A stretch of DNA of 60,991 bases from Butyrivibrio sp. GTDB lineage: Bacteria > Bacillota > Clostridia > Lachnospirales > Lachnospiraceae. The stretch spans positions 1-60,991 of the forward strand of contig NZ_SVFW01000022.1 in the NCBI RefSeq assembly GCF_015056685.1, given 5' to 3'. Below the pieces are notes generated by a model. The model searched no databases. It saw only the letters and a list, made by a program, of their open reading frames with translations, and was not told the origin of the DNA. Made by a program: the position numbers and the translations under genes. Positions 47,572 through 56,449 of this stretch are shown here, in pieces (the stretch's first letter is position 1; each line of letters begins with the position of its first letter).

Positions 47572-48594
47572 ATGGTTACGATCAGTCTCTGTATGATAGT
47601 TAAAAATGAAGAAAATTGCCTTGAGAAGTGCCTTGGCAGCCTAAAAGGCCTTGTTGACGAGATGATTGTGGTTGATACCGGATCTACAGACAGGACAAAA
47701 GAAATTGCGAATGCTTTCGGTGCTAAAGTTTACGACTTTAAGTGGACCGGAGATTTTAGTGAGGCCAGAAATTTCTCTTTTTCCAAGGCAACTTGTGACT
47801 ACATATATTCAGCGGATGCCGATGAGGAGTTGGATGAGGCAAACAGAGAGAGGTTCCTTCAGATGAAAAGAGATTTGGAAGAACTTGATATTGACATCGT
47901 ACAGATGTACTATTGTAACCAGTTGTCTTTTAGGACGGTTTATAACTTTGATAGAGAATTAAGACCAAAGCTCTTTAAGAGAGTCAGGAATTTTATTTGG
48001 GAAGATCCTATTCATGAACAGGTGGTTTTGGATCCTGTTATTGTTAATTCTGAGATTGAGATCATACACAATCCCGGTGAGAATCACTCTGCCAGAGATT
48101 TAAATGCATTCAGAAAGGCCATCGCAGATGGGAAATTCCTGTCAAGGCGGCTTTATGGGATGTATGCAAGAGAGCTGATGATGGCCGGAACTGATGATGA
48201 CTTTTTGAAAGCAAAAAGGTTTTTTGAAGAATCACTAAAGGATACCCACAGAAGTCTTGATGAGATAAAAGAGGGAAGCTGCATTCTGTCGCATATTGCT
48301 GTGATAGAAGGAGATGTGTCAGCTCTTTTGAAGTACACCTTAAAAGACGCAATAACTGAAATGTCCAGTGAGGTTTGCTACGAACTTGGTGATTTTTACT
48401 ATAGCCAAAAGGACTATGATGAGGCTATAGTGTGGTATTATAATGCAGCATACGAGTGCGAGAGCATTCTGGATGTTCAAAAATCAAAAGAGCTTCCAAG
48501 GCTTGCAATTGCCAAATGCTACAGAGCCCTTGGCAACAGTGAACTTGCAGAAGATTATGAAAAGGAAGCTTTACAAGTACAAAAGGAAGAGTAA
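47572..48594 (+). CDS. Glycosyltransferase family 2 with C-terminal TPR region
   Basis: In this 340-residue protein the GT-A domain comes first (TISLCMIVKNEENCLEKCLG, MIVVDTGSTDRTKEIA, YIYSADADEELDE), then helical TPR-like repeats (FYYSQKDYDEAIVWYYNAAY). The architecture matches SunS-like and flagellin- or surface-protein-directed glycosyltransferases. GGGGG precedes the ATG. It starts a six-gene run with overlapping stops and starts (48594, 49631, 50977). Confidence 0.88.
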   Translation: MVTISLCMIVKNEENCLEKCLGSLKGLVDEMIVVDTGSTDRTKEIANAFGAKVYDFKWTGDFSEARNFSFSKATCDYIYSADADEELDEANRERFLQMKRDLEELDIDIVQMYYCNQLSFRTVYNFDRELRPKLFKRVRNFIWEDPIHEQVVLDPVIVNSEIEIIHNPGENHSARDLNAFRKAIADGKFLSRRLYGMYARELMMAGTDDDFLKAKRFFEESLKDTHRSLDEIKEGSCILSHIAVIEGDVSALLKYTLKDAITEMSSEVCYELGDFYYSQKDYDEAIVWYYNAAYECESILDVQKSKELPRLAIAKCYRALGNSELAEDYEKEALQVQKEE

Positions 48595-49631
48595 TGTTAG
48601 AGTTTTACAAAGGAAAAAGGGTGCTTGTCACCGGGCATACGGGCTTTAAGGGAAGCTGGCTGACCAAGATTCTGGTCATGGCCGGAGCTAAAGTCTATGG
48701 CTATGCATTATCTCCTGAGGGAGATGAGAATTTATTTGAGATTTCCAAAGTGGGTGATGATATCTGCTCATGTATTGGAGATATCAGAGATTTTGACAAA
48801 CTAAAGAGTTTCTTTGACGAGGCAAAACCGGAGATAGTTTTTCATCTGGCTGCCCAGCCCATTGTCAGAGATTCTTATGTGAGACCGCGCTATACCTATG
48901 AAACAAATGTCATGGGCACGGTAAATATCTGCGAGTGCGTAAGACAGTCGGACACTGTCAGATCTTTTTTGAATGTTACAACTGATAAGGTTTATCAGAA
49001 CAATGAGTGGGAATGGGGATACAGAGAGGATGAGAAGCTCGACGGCTTCGACCCTTATTCCAACAGCAAGTCCTGTTCAGAGCTTGTCACTCATTCATAC
49101 ATCAATTCTTTTTTTGGAGAACTGGGAATTGCTACATCCACAGCCAGAGCCGGAAATGTTATAGGTGGCGGCGATTTTGCAAAGGACAGGATCGTTCCTG
49201 ACTGCGTAAGGGCTGCCAGAAGCGGGCAAAAGATAACACTTAGAAACCCTGATTCTACAAGGCCATATCAGCATGTACTTGAGGCTTTGTCAGCATATCT
49301 TTTGATTGCTCAGAAGCAGTATGAAGATGGTGGTTATGCGGGCTATTATAATGTAGGCCCCAACGAGTCTGATGCTGTTACCACCCTTAAGATTGCCAGA
49401 TTATTTAAGGAAAAATATGGGCAGCCTGATATAGAGATTAAATCTGATAATGGACCTCACGAGGCCAATTATCTTAAGCTCGACTGCTCAAAAATAAAGA
49501 GCAGACTGGGCTGGGCGCCAAAGTGGGATATTGAAATGGCTGTTGAAAAGACGGCTGAGTGGACCCGTGGGTACCTTGAGGGACACGCAATAGAAGTTAT
49601 GGAAAAAGAAATAAAGGAGTATTTTGATTAA
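48594..49631 (+). CDS. rfbG: CDP-glucose 4,6-dehydratase
   Basis: This 345-residue SDR enzyme converts CDP-glucose to CDP-4-keto-6-deoxyglucose, the first committed step to 3,6-dideoxyhexoses. Motifs: KRVLVTGHTGFKGSWLTKIL (NAD binding), HLAAQPIVRDSYVRP, TTDKVYQNNEWEWGYRE and the catalytic Tyr-x3-Lys in DPYSNSKSCSEL. The start overlaps the previous stop (TAATG). The cytidylyltransferase that makes CDP-glucose (rfbF) is not in the window. Confidence 0.92.
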   Translation: MLEFYKGKRVLVTGHTGFKGSWLTKILVMAGAKVYGYALSPEGDENLFEISKVGDDICSCIGDIRDFDKLKSFFDEAKPEIVFHLAAQPIVRDSYVRPRYTYETNVMGTVNICECVRQSDTVRSFLNVTTDKVYQNNEWEWGYREDEKLDGFDPYSNSKSCSELVTHSYINSFFGELGIATSTARAGNVIGGGDFAKDRIVPDCVRAARSGQKITLRNPDSTRPYQHVLEALSAYLLIAQKQYEDGGYAGYYNVGPNESDAVTTLKIARLFKEKYGQPDIEIKSDNGPHEANYLKLDCSKIKSRLGWAPKWDIEMAVEKTAEWTRGYLEGHAIEVMEKEIKEYFD

Positions 49632-50980
49632 TGATAGACAATGAAGCACAAAAGGCTGCAAGAAAGCAAATCTTGGATCTTGTGGCAGATTACTATGATA
49701 AATTTTTGAAGGTAGATAATACAGGCTTTGAGGAAGGTGACAGAATTCCCTATTCAGGAAGAGTCTTCGATGAGAAGGAAGTTAAAAACCTTGTGGATTC
49801 ATCCCTTGATTTCTGGCTTACAGCAGGAAGATATACAGATGAATTTGAGGAGAGATTTGGAAAGCTCCTTGGAGTAAAGGGCGTAAGTCTTGTAAACAGC
49901 GGATCTTCTGCTAACCTTATTGCATTTATGGCTCTTACAGCTCCTGAACTTGGAGACAGAAGAGTGAAAAAAGGCGACGAAGTAATAACAGTTGCCTGCG
50001 GATTCCCTACAACTATCGCACCTATCATCCAGTATGGCGCAGTTCCTGTATTTGTTGACGTTACAATTCCTCAGTACAACATTGATGTGAACAGACTCGA
50101 AGAGGCCCTAAGCGAAAAGACAAAGGCAGTTATGATTGCCCACACTTTGGGTAATCCTTTCGACTTAAAGCATGTAAGAGAGTTCTGCGACAGGCATAAT
50201 TTATGGCTTATTGAGGATAACTGTGATGCTCTCGGCTCAGAATATGAGATCGACGGTGAAACAAGATTTACAGGAACCTGGGGAGATATCGGAACATCAA
50301 GCTTTTACCCGCCACACCATATCACTATGGGAGAAGGCGGATGCGTTTATACCAACAACGGACTTTTGCACAGAATGGTAAGAAGCTTTAGAGACTGGGG
50401 AAGAGACTGCGTATGTCCTCCCGGAAAAGACAATTTCTGCGGCCACAGATTTGACGGCAAGTTTGGAGACCTTCCTGTTGGATACGACCACAAATACGTA
50501 TACAGCCATCTTGGATATAATCTCAAGGCAACAGATATGCAGGCAGCAGTTGGATGCGCTCAGCTTGATAAGCTTATTCCTTTTGCAAATGCCCGCAGAA
50601 ATAACTGGGAGATGATTAAAAAAGAGCTTGAGAGCGTAAGCGATGTTCTTATTCTTCCTGAGGCAGCAGAGAACTCCAATCCTTCATGGTTTGGCTTTAT
50701 CATGTGCGTAAAAGAGGGTAGCGGCGTTTCAAGAAATGATATAACAAAGGCTCTTGAAGCAAACAATATCCAGACAAGACTTCTTTTCTCTGGAAATATC
50801 TTGAGACATCCTTGCTTTGCTGAGTACAAAGAGGGCAGAGACTACAGAGTTGTAGGTTCTCTTGAAGTTACAGATAGAGTTATGAACAATGCATTCTGGG
50901 TAGGTGTTTACCCGGGAATGAATGAAAAGAAGATTAAATTTATGGCTAGTGTTATCAGAAAGGCCCTTGGAAGGGAATGA
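49631..50980 (+). CDS. rfbH: CDP-4-keto-6-deoxyglucose 3-dehydratase (RfbH/E1)
   Basis: This 449-residue PMP/PLP enzyme removes the 3-hydroxyl group in 3,6-dideoxyhexose synthesis. The fold is that of DegT aminotransferases, but at the position of the PLP lysine the sequence reads SFYPPHHITMGEGG with His, the hallmark of E1-type dehydrases. Cys residues in WGRDCVCPPGKDNFCGH fit the iron-sulfur site. It overlaps rfbG (TAATG). The E3 reductase partner is not seen in the window. Confidence 0.93.
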   Translation: MIDNEAQKAARKQILDLVADYYDKFLKVDNTGFEEGDRIPYSGRVFDEKEVKNLVDSSLDFWLTAGRYTDEFEERFGKLLGVKGVSLVNSGSSANLIAFMALTAPELGDRRVKKGDEVITVACGFPTTIAPIIQYGAVPVFVDVTIPQYNIDVNRLEEALSEKTKAVMIAHTLGNPFDLKHVREFCDRHNLWLIEDNCDALGSEYEIDGETRFTGTWGDIGTSSFYPPHHITMGEGGCVYTNNGLLHRMVRSFRDWGRDCVCPPGKDNFCGHRFDGKFGDLPVGYDHKYVYSHLGYNLKATDMQAAVGCAQLDKLIPFANARRNNWEMIKKELESVSDVLILPEAAENSNPSWFGFIMCVKEGSGVSRNDITKALEANNIQTRLLFSGNILRHPCFAEYKEGRDYRVVGSLEVTDRVMNNAFWVGVYPGMNEKKIKFMASVIRKALGRE

Positions 50981-51903
50981 TGAAGACAGCAATCGTAACA
51001 GGCGCATTTGGATTTGCAGGTGCCAATCTTGTAGAGCAGCTTTTGGAAAATGACTATGTTGTCTATGCCATTGGCAGAGACGGCTCTGCACACAATGACA
51101 GATTTAAAAACGCTGATAATCTGAAAAGCCGATTCATCAATATGGAGGACTACGACAAGATTGGGGCTCTTGTTGATGAAGAGGATGTTAAAGATAAAGA
51201 GGTCATCTTTTTTCACCTGTCTTGGGGCGGTGGAAGGGATGACTTTGATGCCCAGCTAAAAAATATAGATGGTAGTCTAAAAGCTATGGACAGCGCTATT
51301 TCTTTTGCCGAAAGAGGGGCTAAGGTGGCCTTTGTGGGCATCGGATCCCAGGCGGAGTATGGCGTTAAACCTGATTCAAAAGTGCTTGATGAAAATGCGC
51401 TTTTAGAGCCGTTTTCCGCTTATGGAGCTGCAAAGGCAGCAGCTTACCATCTTCTAAAGAATAAAGCGAAAAAAGCCGAAATACATTTTGTGTGGGGCAG
51501 AATATTCAGCCTCATAGGAAAGTATGAGCCAGCTGGCAGAATGCTGCCGGATCTGGTGATGAAACTAAAAAGAGGCGAAGATGTATTCTTAAGTTCCTGC
51601 AGACAGTATTGGGACTATCTGGATGCAAAAGATGCAGCCAGGGCCATTATGCTTCTTGGCGAAAAGGGAAGAGATGGCGAAGTTTACAATATTGCAAGCG
51701 GCGATTATAAGGAGCTGAAAGCCTTTGTAAAAGAGGCAGCAGATCATCTTGGGGCAGATGAAAAGCTTTTGCACTTTGGAAATGATCCAATGCCCTATGT
51801 TTCTTTTAAACCATCGGTGAAAAAGCTTATGGAAGATACCGGATTTAGAGCTGAGACTTCATTTTTGGATTCTATCGATAACTATGATCAAACTGTAAGG
51901 TGA
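50977..51903 (+). CDS. NAD-dependent epimerase/reductase, probable CDP-dideoxyhexose synthase
   Basis: This 308-residue SDR has TAIVTGAFGFAGANLVEQLL at the start, GIGSQAEYG and the catalytic Tyr-x3-Lys (SAYGAAKAAAY). Placed directly after rfbG-rfbH it most likely reduces or epimerizes the 4-keto-3,6-dideoxy sugar, as abequose or paratose synthases do. The exact sugar cannot be told. The start overlaps the rfbH stop (ATGATG; the second ATG at 50980 is also possible). Confidence 0.8.
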   Translation: MMKTAIVTGAFGFAGANLVEQLLENDYVVYAIGRDGSAHNDRFKNADNLKSRFINMEDYDKIGALVDEEDVKDKEVIFFHLSWGGGRDDFDAQLKNIDGSLKAMDSAISFAERGAKVAFVGIGSQAEYGVKPDSKVLDENALLEPFSAYGAAKAAAYHLLKNKAKKAEIHFVWGRIFSLIGKYEPAGRMLPDLVMKLKRGEDVFLSSCRQYWDYLDAKDAARAIMLLGEKGRDGEVYNIASGDYKELKAFVKEAADHLGADEKLLHFGNDPMPYVSFKPSVKKLMEDTGFRAETSFLDSIDNYDQTVR

Positions 51904-51906
51904 GAC

Positions 51907-53451
51907 ATGTACGAAAGACTGCAGGAACTGATTTCAAGCGGAGATTACAAGGAGGCCCTCTATGAGTTTCAGGAGGAGTTTCTTCATATTGACCGGCAGA
52001 CTGATGAGGATGCGGCCAGACTTTGCCTTCTTGAGGCCTCTCTTTGGGAGGCGCTTGAGGACAGCTTTGAAGAATTTGATGCCATAGCGAGGGGAATAAA
52101 GTACGATCCCCAAAACTATGAGCTCTTTTACATGTTGGGACTTTTTTATAAGGACGTAAACATTAATAAAGCATATCTTTGTGTGCAGCAGGCACTTCTT
52201 TATTGTGAGGTGCCCGAGGATGCTGCGACTATCAGAGATATGCTTTTTGAATTGGAAAAAGATGGTTCTCTCAGGGTAAAAAAGCTAAGTATAATGGTGC
52301 TTTCTTACAATGACCCCGAGCTTTTGAAAAAGTGCATTGAGAGTATTGAGAATACCTGTTTTCTCGAGGATACAGAGGTTGTGGTCGTGGATAATAATTC
52401 CACTGATGAAATGGTAAAAGAGTATCTGAGAGCAAAAAGAGATTCCGCTTCATATGACTTTAAGCTTATTGAGAATAAAGAGAATATGGGCTTTCCTTTG
52501 GGCTGTAACTTGGGCGCCAAAAACTGTGATAAAGACAGGGATATTTTCTTTTTAAATAATGATGCTGTGCTTATGCCAAACGCTGTGTTCTTCCTTCGGA
52601 TGGGACTTTATGAGAACAGAAATGTCGGAGCGGTGTCGGCTTTGTCAAACAGCGCATCACTTCAGGAGATAGAGCCAAAGCAGTTCGAAAAATATGCAGG
52701 AAAAGAGCTTGGACAGCTGTGGCACAAAAAGCTTTCTCTTGAGGAGAGCCTTAGGATCTTTAAAAGCTATTCAAAGGATATGAGTATACCAAAGCATGAT
52801 CCTTATATCAGGCGTTTTAGACTTACAGGCTTTGCACTTATGGTTTCGAAAGAAGCCCTTGATGTGGTGGCACCTGGAAGGGATGTGTTTGACGGGCTTT
52901 TTTCTCCCGGGTATTTTGAGGATGACGATCTTGGAATAAGGCTGGCAAGAGCAGGATTTATGCAGCTTGTCTGCGATAACAGCTTTATCTATCACCATGG
53001 AGGAGGTGGCTTTGAGGGCCATAGCGACGCCATGGAAAATGGAAGGCAGAAGTTTATAGATAAGTGGGGATTTGATGTCTGGGGCTACAGCCTTCACTGG
53101 GATGAAGCCTGCAGGGCGATAGAGGAATTATACAATGAGCGGAAAGAACCACTGAGAGTAATTGATTTTACCTGCGGATTTGGGGCTACTGCATCGTTTT
53201 TAAAACATGAAATTCCTGATATATATGTGGCGGGTGTTTGCAGGGCGCCTTTTGCAGCAAACATCGCAAGAAATATGGCCGATTCGGTTGCCTGGGGGGA
53301 TCTAAATCTCTGCAGACTGCCCTGGAAGAATCATTCTTTTGACGTGGCTTTAATAGACAGGACTGACGTTTGCAAGGTGAGGGCTTCACAATTTATCAAA
53401 CAAAATGGTATCATTATAGATGAGGATTTTTTCAAAGGAGACGAAGAGTAG
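51907..53451 (+). CDS. Multi-domain GT2 glycosyltransferase
   Basis: This 514-residue protein has an N-terminal TPR-like helical region (about 1-110), a GT-A domain (KLSIMVLSYNDPELLKKCIE, TEVVVVDNNSTDEMVKEYL, DIFFLNNDAVLMPNAVFFL, SPGYFEDDDLGIRLARAGF), and about 100 C-terminal residues resembling a degenerate methyltransferase-like Rossmann region (LRVIDFTCGFGATASFLKHE). It resembles rhamnosyltransferase-type surface glycan enzymes. It starts 4 bases after the epimerase stop. Confidence 0.85.
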   Translation: MYERLQELISSGDYKEALYEFQEEFLHIDRQTDEDAARLCLLEASLWEALEDSFEEFDAIARGIKYDPQNYELFYMLGLFYKDVNINKAYLCVQQALLYCEVPEDAATIRDMLFELEKDGSLRVKKLSIMVLSYNDPELLKKCIESIENTCFLEDTEVVVVDNNSTDEMVKEYLRAKRDSASYDFKLIENKENMGFPLGCNLGAKNCDKDRDIFFLNNDAVLMPNAVFFLRMGLYENRNVGAVSALSNSASLQEIEPKQFEKYAGKELGQLWHKKLSLEESLRIFKSYSKDMSIPKHDPYIRRFRLTGFALMVSKEALDVVAPGRDVFDGLFSPGYFEDDDLGIRLARAGFMQLVCDNSFIYHHGGGGFEGHSDAMENGRQKFIDKWGFDVWGYSLHWDEACRAIEELYNERKEPLRVIDFTCGFGATASFLKHEIPDIYVAGVCRAPFAANIARNMADSVAWGDLNLCRLPWKNHSFDVALIDRTDVCKVRASQFIKQNGIIIDEDFFKGDEE

Positions 53452-53454
53452 TCA

Positions 53455-54192
53455 ATGCGTTGTCATAATTGCAAGCAGATCTTAGATGATAAAATAAGTT
53501 CAAAACTAAATTTTTGTCCCCTTTGCGGGACTCGCCTCTTTGACGAAAACAAAACATTTTTTATCACTATTTACAGTGTGGGGCAAAGAGAAAAAGTTGC
53601 CGGGGAGATGCTCATCTTTGTGGATGAGAGAATTCTCTATGAGGCTACGCCCGGAAATGGTGTCTTTTTTAATATCAACGGAGGTTTTCATACTATCAAG
53701 TTCAGAAGCGGTGTGAGGACGAAGGTGATACAGATTCTTATAGATTCTGACTTTGAGATCAGGGCTTATTTCAATTCTCTCACAGGCCTTATTGAGACAA
53801 ATGTGAATCCTTTGGAGGGAACAGGAGCTGGCCATACTCCCGGTGAGATAGCGGCTGAACAGTTTACCGAGCCTAAAATGATTTCAGATATTGGAGAAAA
53901 GGGATTCCAGATGATCCTCGGTGAGGAAGAGCCTGACTATGATGTAGAAGCCACAAGTGGGCTTATGGTGGGAAAACTTAAGATCTATGGCGACAGGATG
54001 GAGTTTTCTCCTGACAGGATCAATAAAACTGATGTGACTGACTTCATAAAAATCGTTGCAGTCAGGCGTAAAATGGGCGCTATAGACGTGCAATGTGAGG
54101 GAAATGTTCATAAAATTTATAGTATTCCGAAAGATACCTACAATGAGATTATGGTATATTTAACCAATAGAATTCAGGAAATAAGGGAATAA
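53455..54192 (+). CDS. Zinc-ribbon protein of unknown function
   Basis: The 245-residue protein begins with a double-Cys zinc ribbon (MRCHNCKQILDD ... NFCPLCGTRLF). Residues 35-110 look like a beta-rich domain, and the C-terminal half contains a PH-like pattern (GLMVGKLKIYGDRMEFSPD, FIKIVAVRRKMG). No catalytic motif is seen. It is the last gene of the rfb run, 4 bases after the preceding stop, followed by a terminator. Confidence 0.65.
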   Translation: MRCHNCKQILDDKISSKLNFCPLCGTRLFDENKTFFITIYSVGQREKVAGEMLIFVDERILYEATPGNGVFFNINGGFHTIKFRSGVRTKVIQILIDSDFEIRAYFNSLTGLIETNVNPLEGTGAGHTPGEIAAEQFTEPKMISDIGEKGFQMILGEEEPDYDVEATSGLMVGKLKIYGDRMEFSPDRINKTDVTDFIKIVAVRRKMGAIDVQCEGNVHKIYSIPKDTYNEIMVYLTNRIQEIRE

Positions 54193-54245
54193 TTCGGAAT
54201 TCAGGTATAGACACAAAACAAAATAACATACACAACATGATGATA

Positions 54246-54275
54246 AACAGCACTTCGGTGCTGTTTGTTTTTTCG
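54246..54275 (+). terminator. Terminator after zinc-ribbon gene
   Basis: AACAGCAC-ttcg-GTGCTGTT with a UUCG-type tetraloop is followed by TGTTTTTT. The rest of 54193-54563 holds no gene; it is AT-rich with small inverted repeats (ATTGTAACAAT, GTGTGAACAC) and probably contains the promoter of the next gene. Confidence 0.92.
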
Positions 54276-54563
54276 TCAATTGTTCTGATAATTCCTTCGG
54301 TTAACGAATGGGCGTCAATATGCTGTTAACGTAAAAAAGTTATCATTGTAACAATGAATTGTGAAAAAAGTGTGAACACTTTCGCAAATTCTTGTTATCA
54401 TATGCATTTTCGTTAAAATGCCAAAAAACCCTTGTCAAACTTGATGAAAATTTATTGGAAAATTCCCCTAAAAAGTGAATGACGAAAAAACGTTAATGTG
54501 GTAGACTTTACTTTGCCAAAAGAATGATTATTCACAAGATAAAAAATAAATAGGAGGTATGAC

Positions 54564-54899
54564 ATGACAAAGGCAGAAATTTTAAAAAGAGAAATCTTAC
54601 AGCAGTATAAGAGTGTCAGACAGTTCGCGATAGATATGTCTATTCCATATAGCACACTTGTTACAGCACTTGATAGGGGGATCGAGGGTATGGCTTACGG
54701 AACAGTTATAAAGATGTGCGATCGTCTTAACTTGAATCCAGTTGATTTTTCAACACTGGAGCAGGGAACTGATCTTGGCAAGAAGATTGTTGAGAACCGC
54801 GTTATGCAGCAGTATGTTAAGCTTAACAAGGCTGGACGTAAGAAGATCCTTGATATGATGGGTGACTTCTCACAGCTTGATAAGTACCAGGCTGACTAA
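54564..54899 (+). CDS. XRE-like DNA-binding protein
   Basis: The 111-residue protein has a helix-turn-helix of the Cro type (YKSVRQFAIDMSIPYSTLVTAL, residues about 15-36) and a C-terminal helix-rich tail (VKLNKAGRKKILDMMGDFSQ) like that of other Lachnospiraceae regulators. AGGAGG is 6 bases before ATG. It stands alone between two terminators. Its target is unknown. Confidence 0.8.
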   Translation: MTKAEILKREILQQYKSVRQFAIDMSIPYSTLVTALDRGIEGMAYGTVIKMCDRLNLNPVDFSTLEQGTDLGKKIVENRVMQQYVKLNKAGRKKILDMMGDFSQLDKYQAD

Positions 54900-54980
54900 T
54901 TTCCAAAGTGAAGAAGCAGAGATAGGTAAGTGCTTTATTCACTCTGCTATCTTTCACAGTGATATATTTCAAAATTAAAA

Positions 54981-55017
54981 ATAGCTATGTGACATAAGTC
55001 GCATAGCTATTTTTTTT
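54981..55017 (+). terminator. Terminator after XRE-like gene
   Basis: ATAGCTATGTG pairs with CGCATAGCTAT (one mismatch) and is followed by eight T residues. Confidence 0.9.
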
Positions 55018-55066
55018 CTGTTATAATGTAGCAGATATAATCATAAATTGAGATAGGAGAAGTATT

Positions 55067-56266
55067 ATGAAATACGATTATCTGGTGGTTGGAGCAGGTC
55101 TTTTTGGTGCAGTATTTGCTCATGAAATGGCCGTTAAGGGCAAGAGTGTCCTTGTTATAGACAAAAGGTCACAGGTGGCCGGAAATATATATACAGAGAA
55201 TAAGATGGGAATAAATGTGCATAAGTACGGTGCGCACATTTTTCACACTTCAGATAAAGAGGTATGGGACTATGTTAACAGGTTTGCTGAGTTCAATAAC
55301 TATATCAATTGTCCTGTAGCTTCTTATAAGGATGAGCTTTACAATCTTCCTTTCAATATGAATACCTTCAGCAAGATGTGGGGCATCAAGACTCCCGCTG
55401 AGGCTAAGGCTATCATCGACAAGCAGGCCGGTGAAGAAATAGAGAGAATGAACAAGGAGAAGGGCACAACTGAGTTTGTCGCTGACAACCTTGAGGAGCA
55501 GGCTCTTTCTCTTGCCGGAAGAGATATCTATGAGAAACTCGTTAAGGGCTATACTGAGAAGCAGTGGGGAAGAGACTGCAAGGACCTTCCTGCCTTCATC
55601 ATCAAGAGACTTCCTATGAGATATATCTATGACAATAACTACTTCAATGACAGATATCAGGGTATCCCTATGGGTGGTTACACTGCACTTGTTGAGAAGC
55701 TTCTTTTGATCGGAAAAGAGGGAGAAATGCCATTTGTCTCAGGCTCTATAACTGTTAAGACAGATACTGATTATTATGACTTTGTAAAGATGGAGGGTAA
55801 TCTTCCTGCGCAGCCATTTGAATCAGTAAACGGCGACAGTTTCGAGAAGATTCTTTTCACCGGTATGATCGACGAGTTCTTTGGTTACAAGCTTGGAACT
55901 CTTGAGTACAGATCACTTAGATTTGAGACTGAGGAGCTTCCTGATGTTGATAACTACCAGGGCAATGCTGTTGTTAACTACACAGAAAGAGATATTCCTT
56001 ATACAAGGATCATCGAGCACAAGCACTTCGAGTACGGCACAGGCAAAGGAACTATCATAACAAGAGAGTATCCTGCGAACTGGAAGCATGGCGATGAGCC
56101 ATATTATCCAATGAATGATGAAAAGAATAATAAGCTCTTTTCACAGTACACAGAACTTGCCGGCGAGTACAGGAACATCCTCTTTGGTGGAAGACTTGGC
56201 CAGTACAAGTACTACAACATGGATCAGGTTATAAGGGCGGCTCTTGATATGGTCGCAGAGCAGTGA
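55067..56266 (+). CDS. glf: UDP-galactopyranose mutase
   Basis: This 399-residue FAD enzyme interconverts UDP-galactopyranose and UDP-galactofuranose. An FAD motif starts the protein (YDYLVVGAGLFGAVFAHEMA), followed by KYGAHIFHTSDKEVWDYV, the substrate-binding YTEKQWGRDCKDLP and RIIEHKHF. AGGAG precedes the ATG. It supplies galactofuranose for a surface glycan, fitting the surrounding glycosyltransferase genes. Confidence 0.96.
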   Translation: MKYDYLVVGAGLFGAVFAHEMAVKGKSVLVIDKRSQVAGNIYTENKMGINVHKYGAHIFHTSDKEVWDYVNRFAEFNNYINCPVASYKDELYNLPFNMNTFSKMWGIKTPAEAKAIIDKQAGEEIERMNKEKGTTEFVADNLEEQALSLAGRDIYEKLVKGYTEKQWGRDCKDLPAFIIKRLPMRYIYDNNYFNDRYQGIPMGGYTALVEKLLLIGKEGEMPFVSGSITVKTDTDYYDFVKMEGNLPAQPFESVNGDSFEKILFTGMIDEFFGYKLGTLEYRSLRFETEELPDVDNYQGNAVVNYTERDIPYTRIIEHKHFEYGTGKGTIITREYPANWKHGDEPYYPMNDEKNNKLFSQYTELAGEYRNILFGGRLGQYKYYNMDQVIRAALDMVAEQ

Positions 56267-56449
56267 TCATATTACAAAAATTTATGCTTTTTTAATTTTT
56301 ATTTCGAATATGTTTATTGACTTATTTGCACTTTTAGGTAAATATATAAGTAACTAAAGGTGGCTAGATGTGCCCTCGTGCGATAGATGCCAATGGAATG
56401 GCAGAGTTAAGGACTCGTACGTTATCAAGGAAGAAAGGAGGGGCTACAT
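56267..56449 (+). promoter_or_regulatory. Promoter and GGA-rich leader of FliD-like gene
   Basis: TTGACT at 56317-56322 with a loose -10 (TATATA, 56343-56348) would start a leader of about 95 nt. It holds a hairpin TGCCA-atggaa-TGGCA (56388-56403) with GGA in the loop, plus GGA at 56411-56413, 56429-56431 and 56437-56439, the last within the ribosome site AAAGGAGGGG. GGA in a hairpin loop plus one at the ribosome site is the pattern of CsrA-repressed messages; CsrA controls flagellar genes in Firmicutes. The role is inferred. Confidence 0.45.

Noticed and set aside
54193..54563. Small RNA or small protein in the 370-bp gap before the XRE-like gene
   Set aside because: Only a terminator and short inverted repeats are seen; no frame with a ribosome site and no second terminator that would mark an RNA gene.
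56340..56449. Cyclic di-GMP riboswitch or sigma-28 promoter before the FliD-like gene
   Set aside because: No GEMM-type core could be aligned, and TAAA and GCGATAGA are too far apart for the 15-bp sigma-28 spacing.
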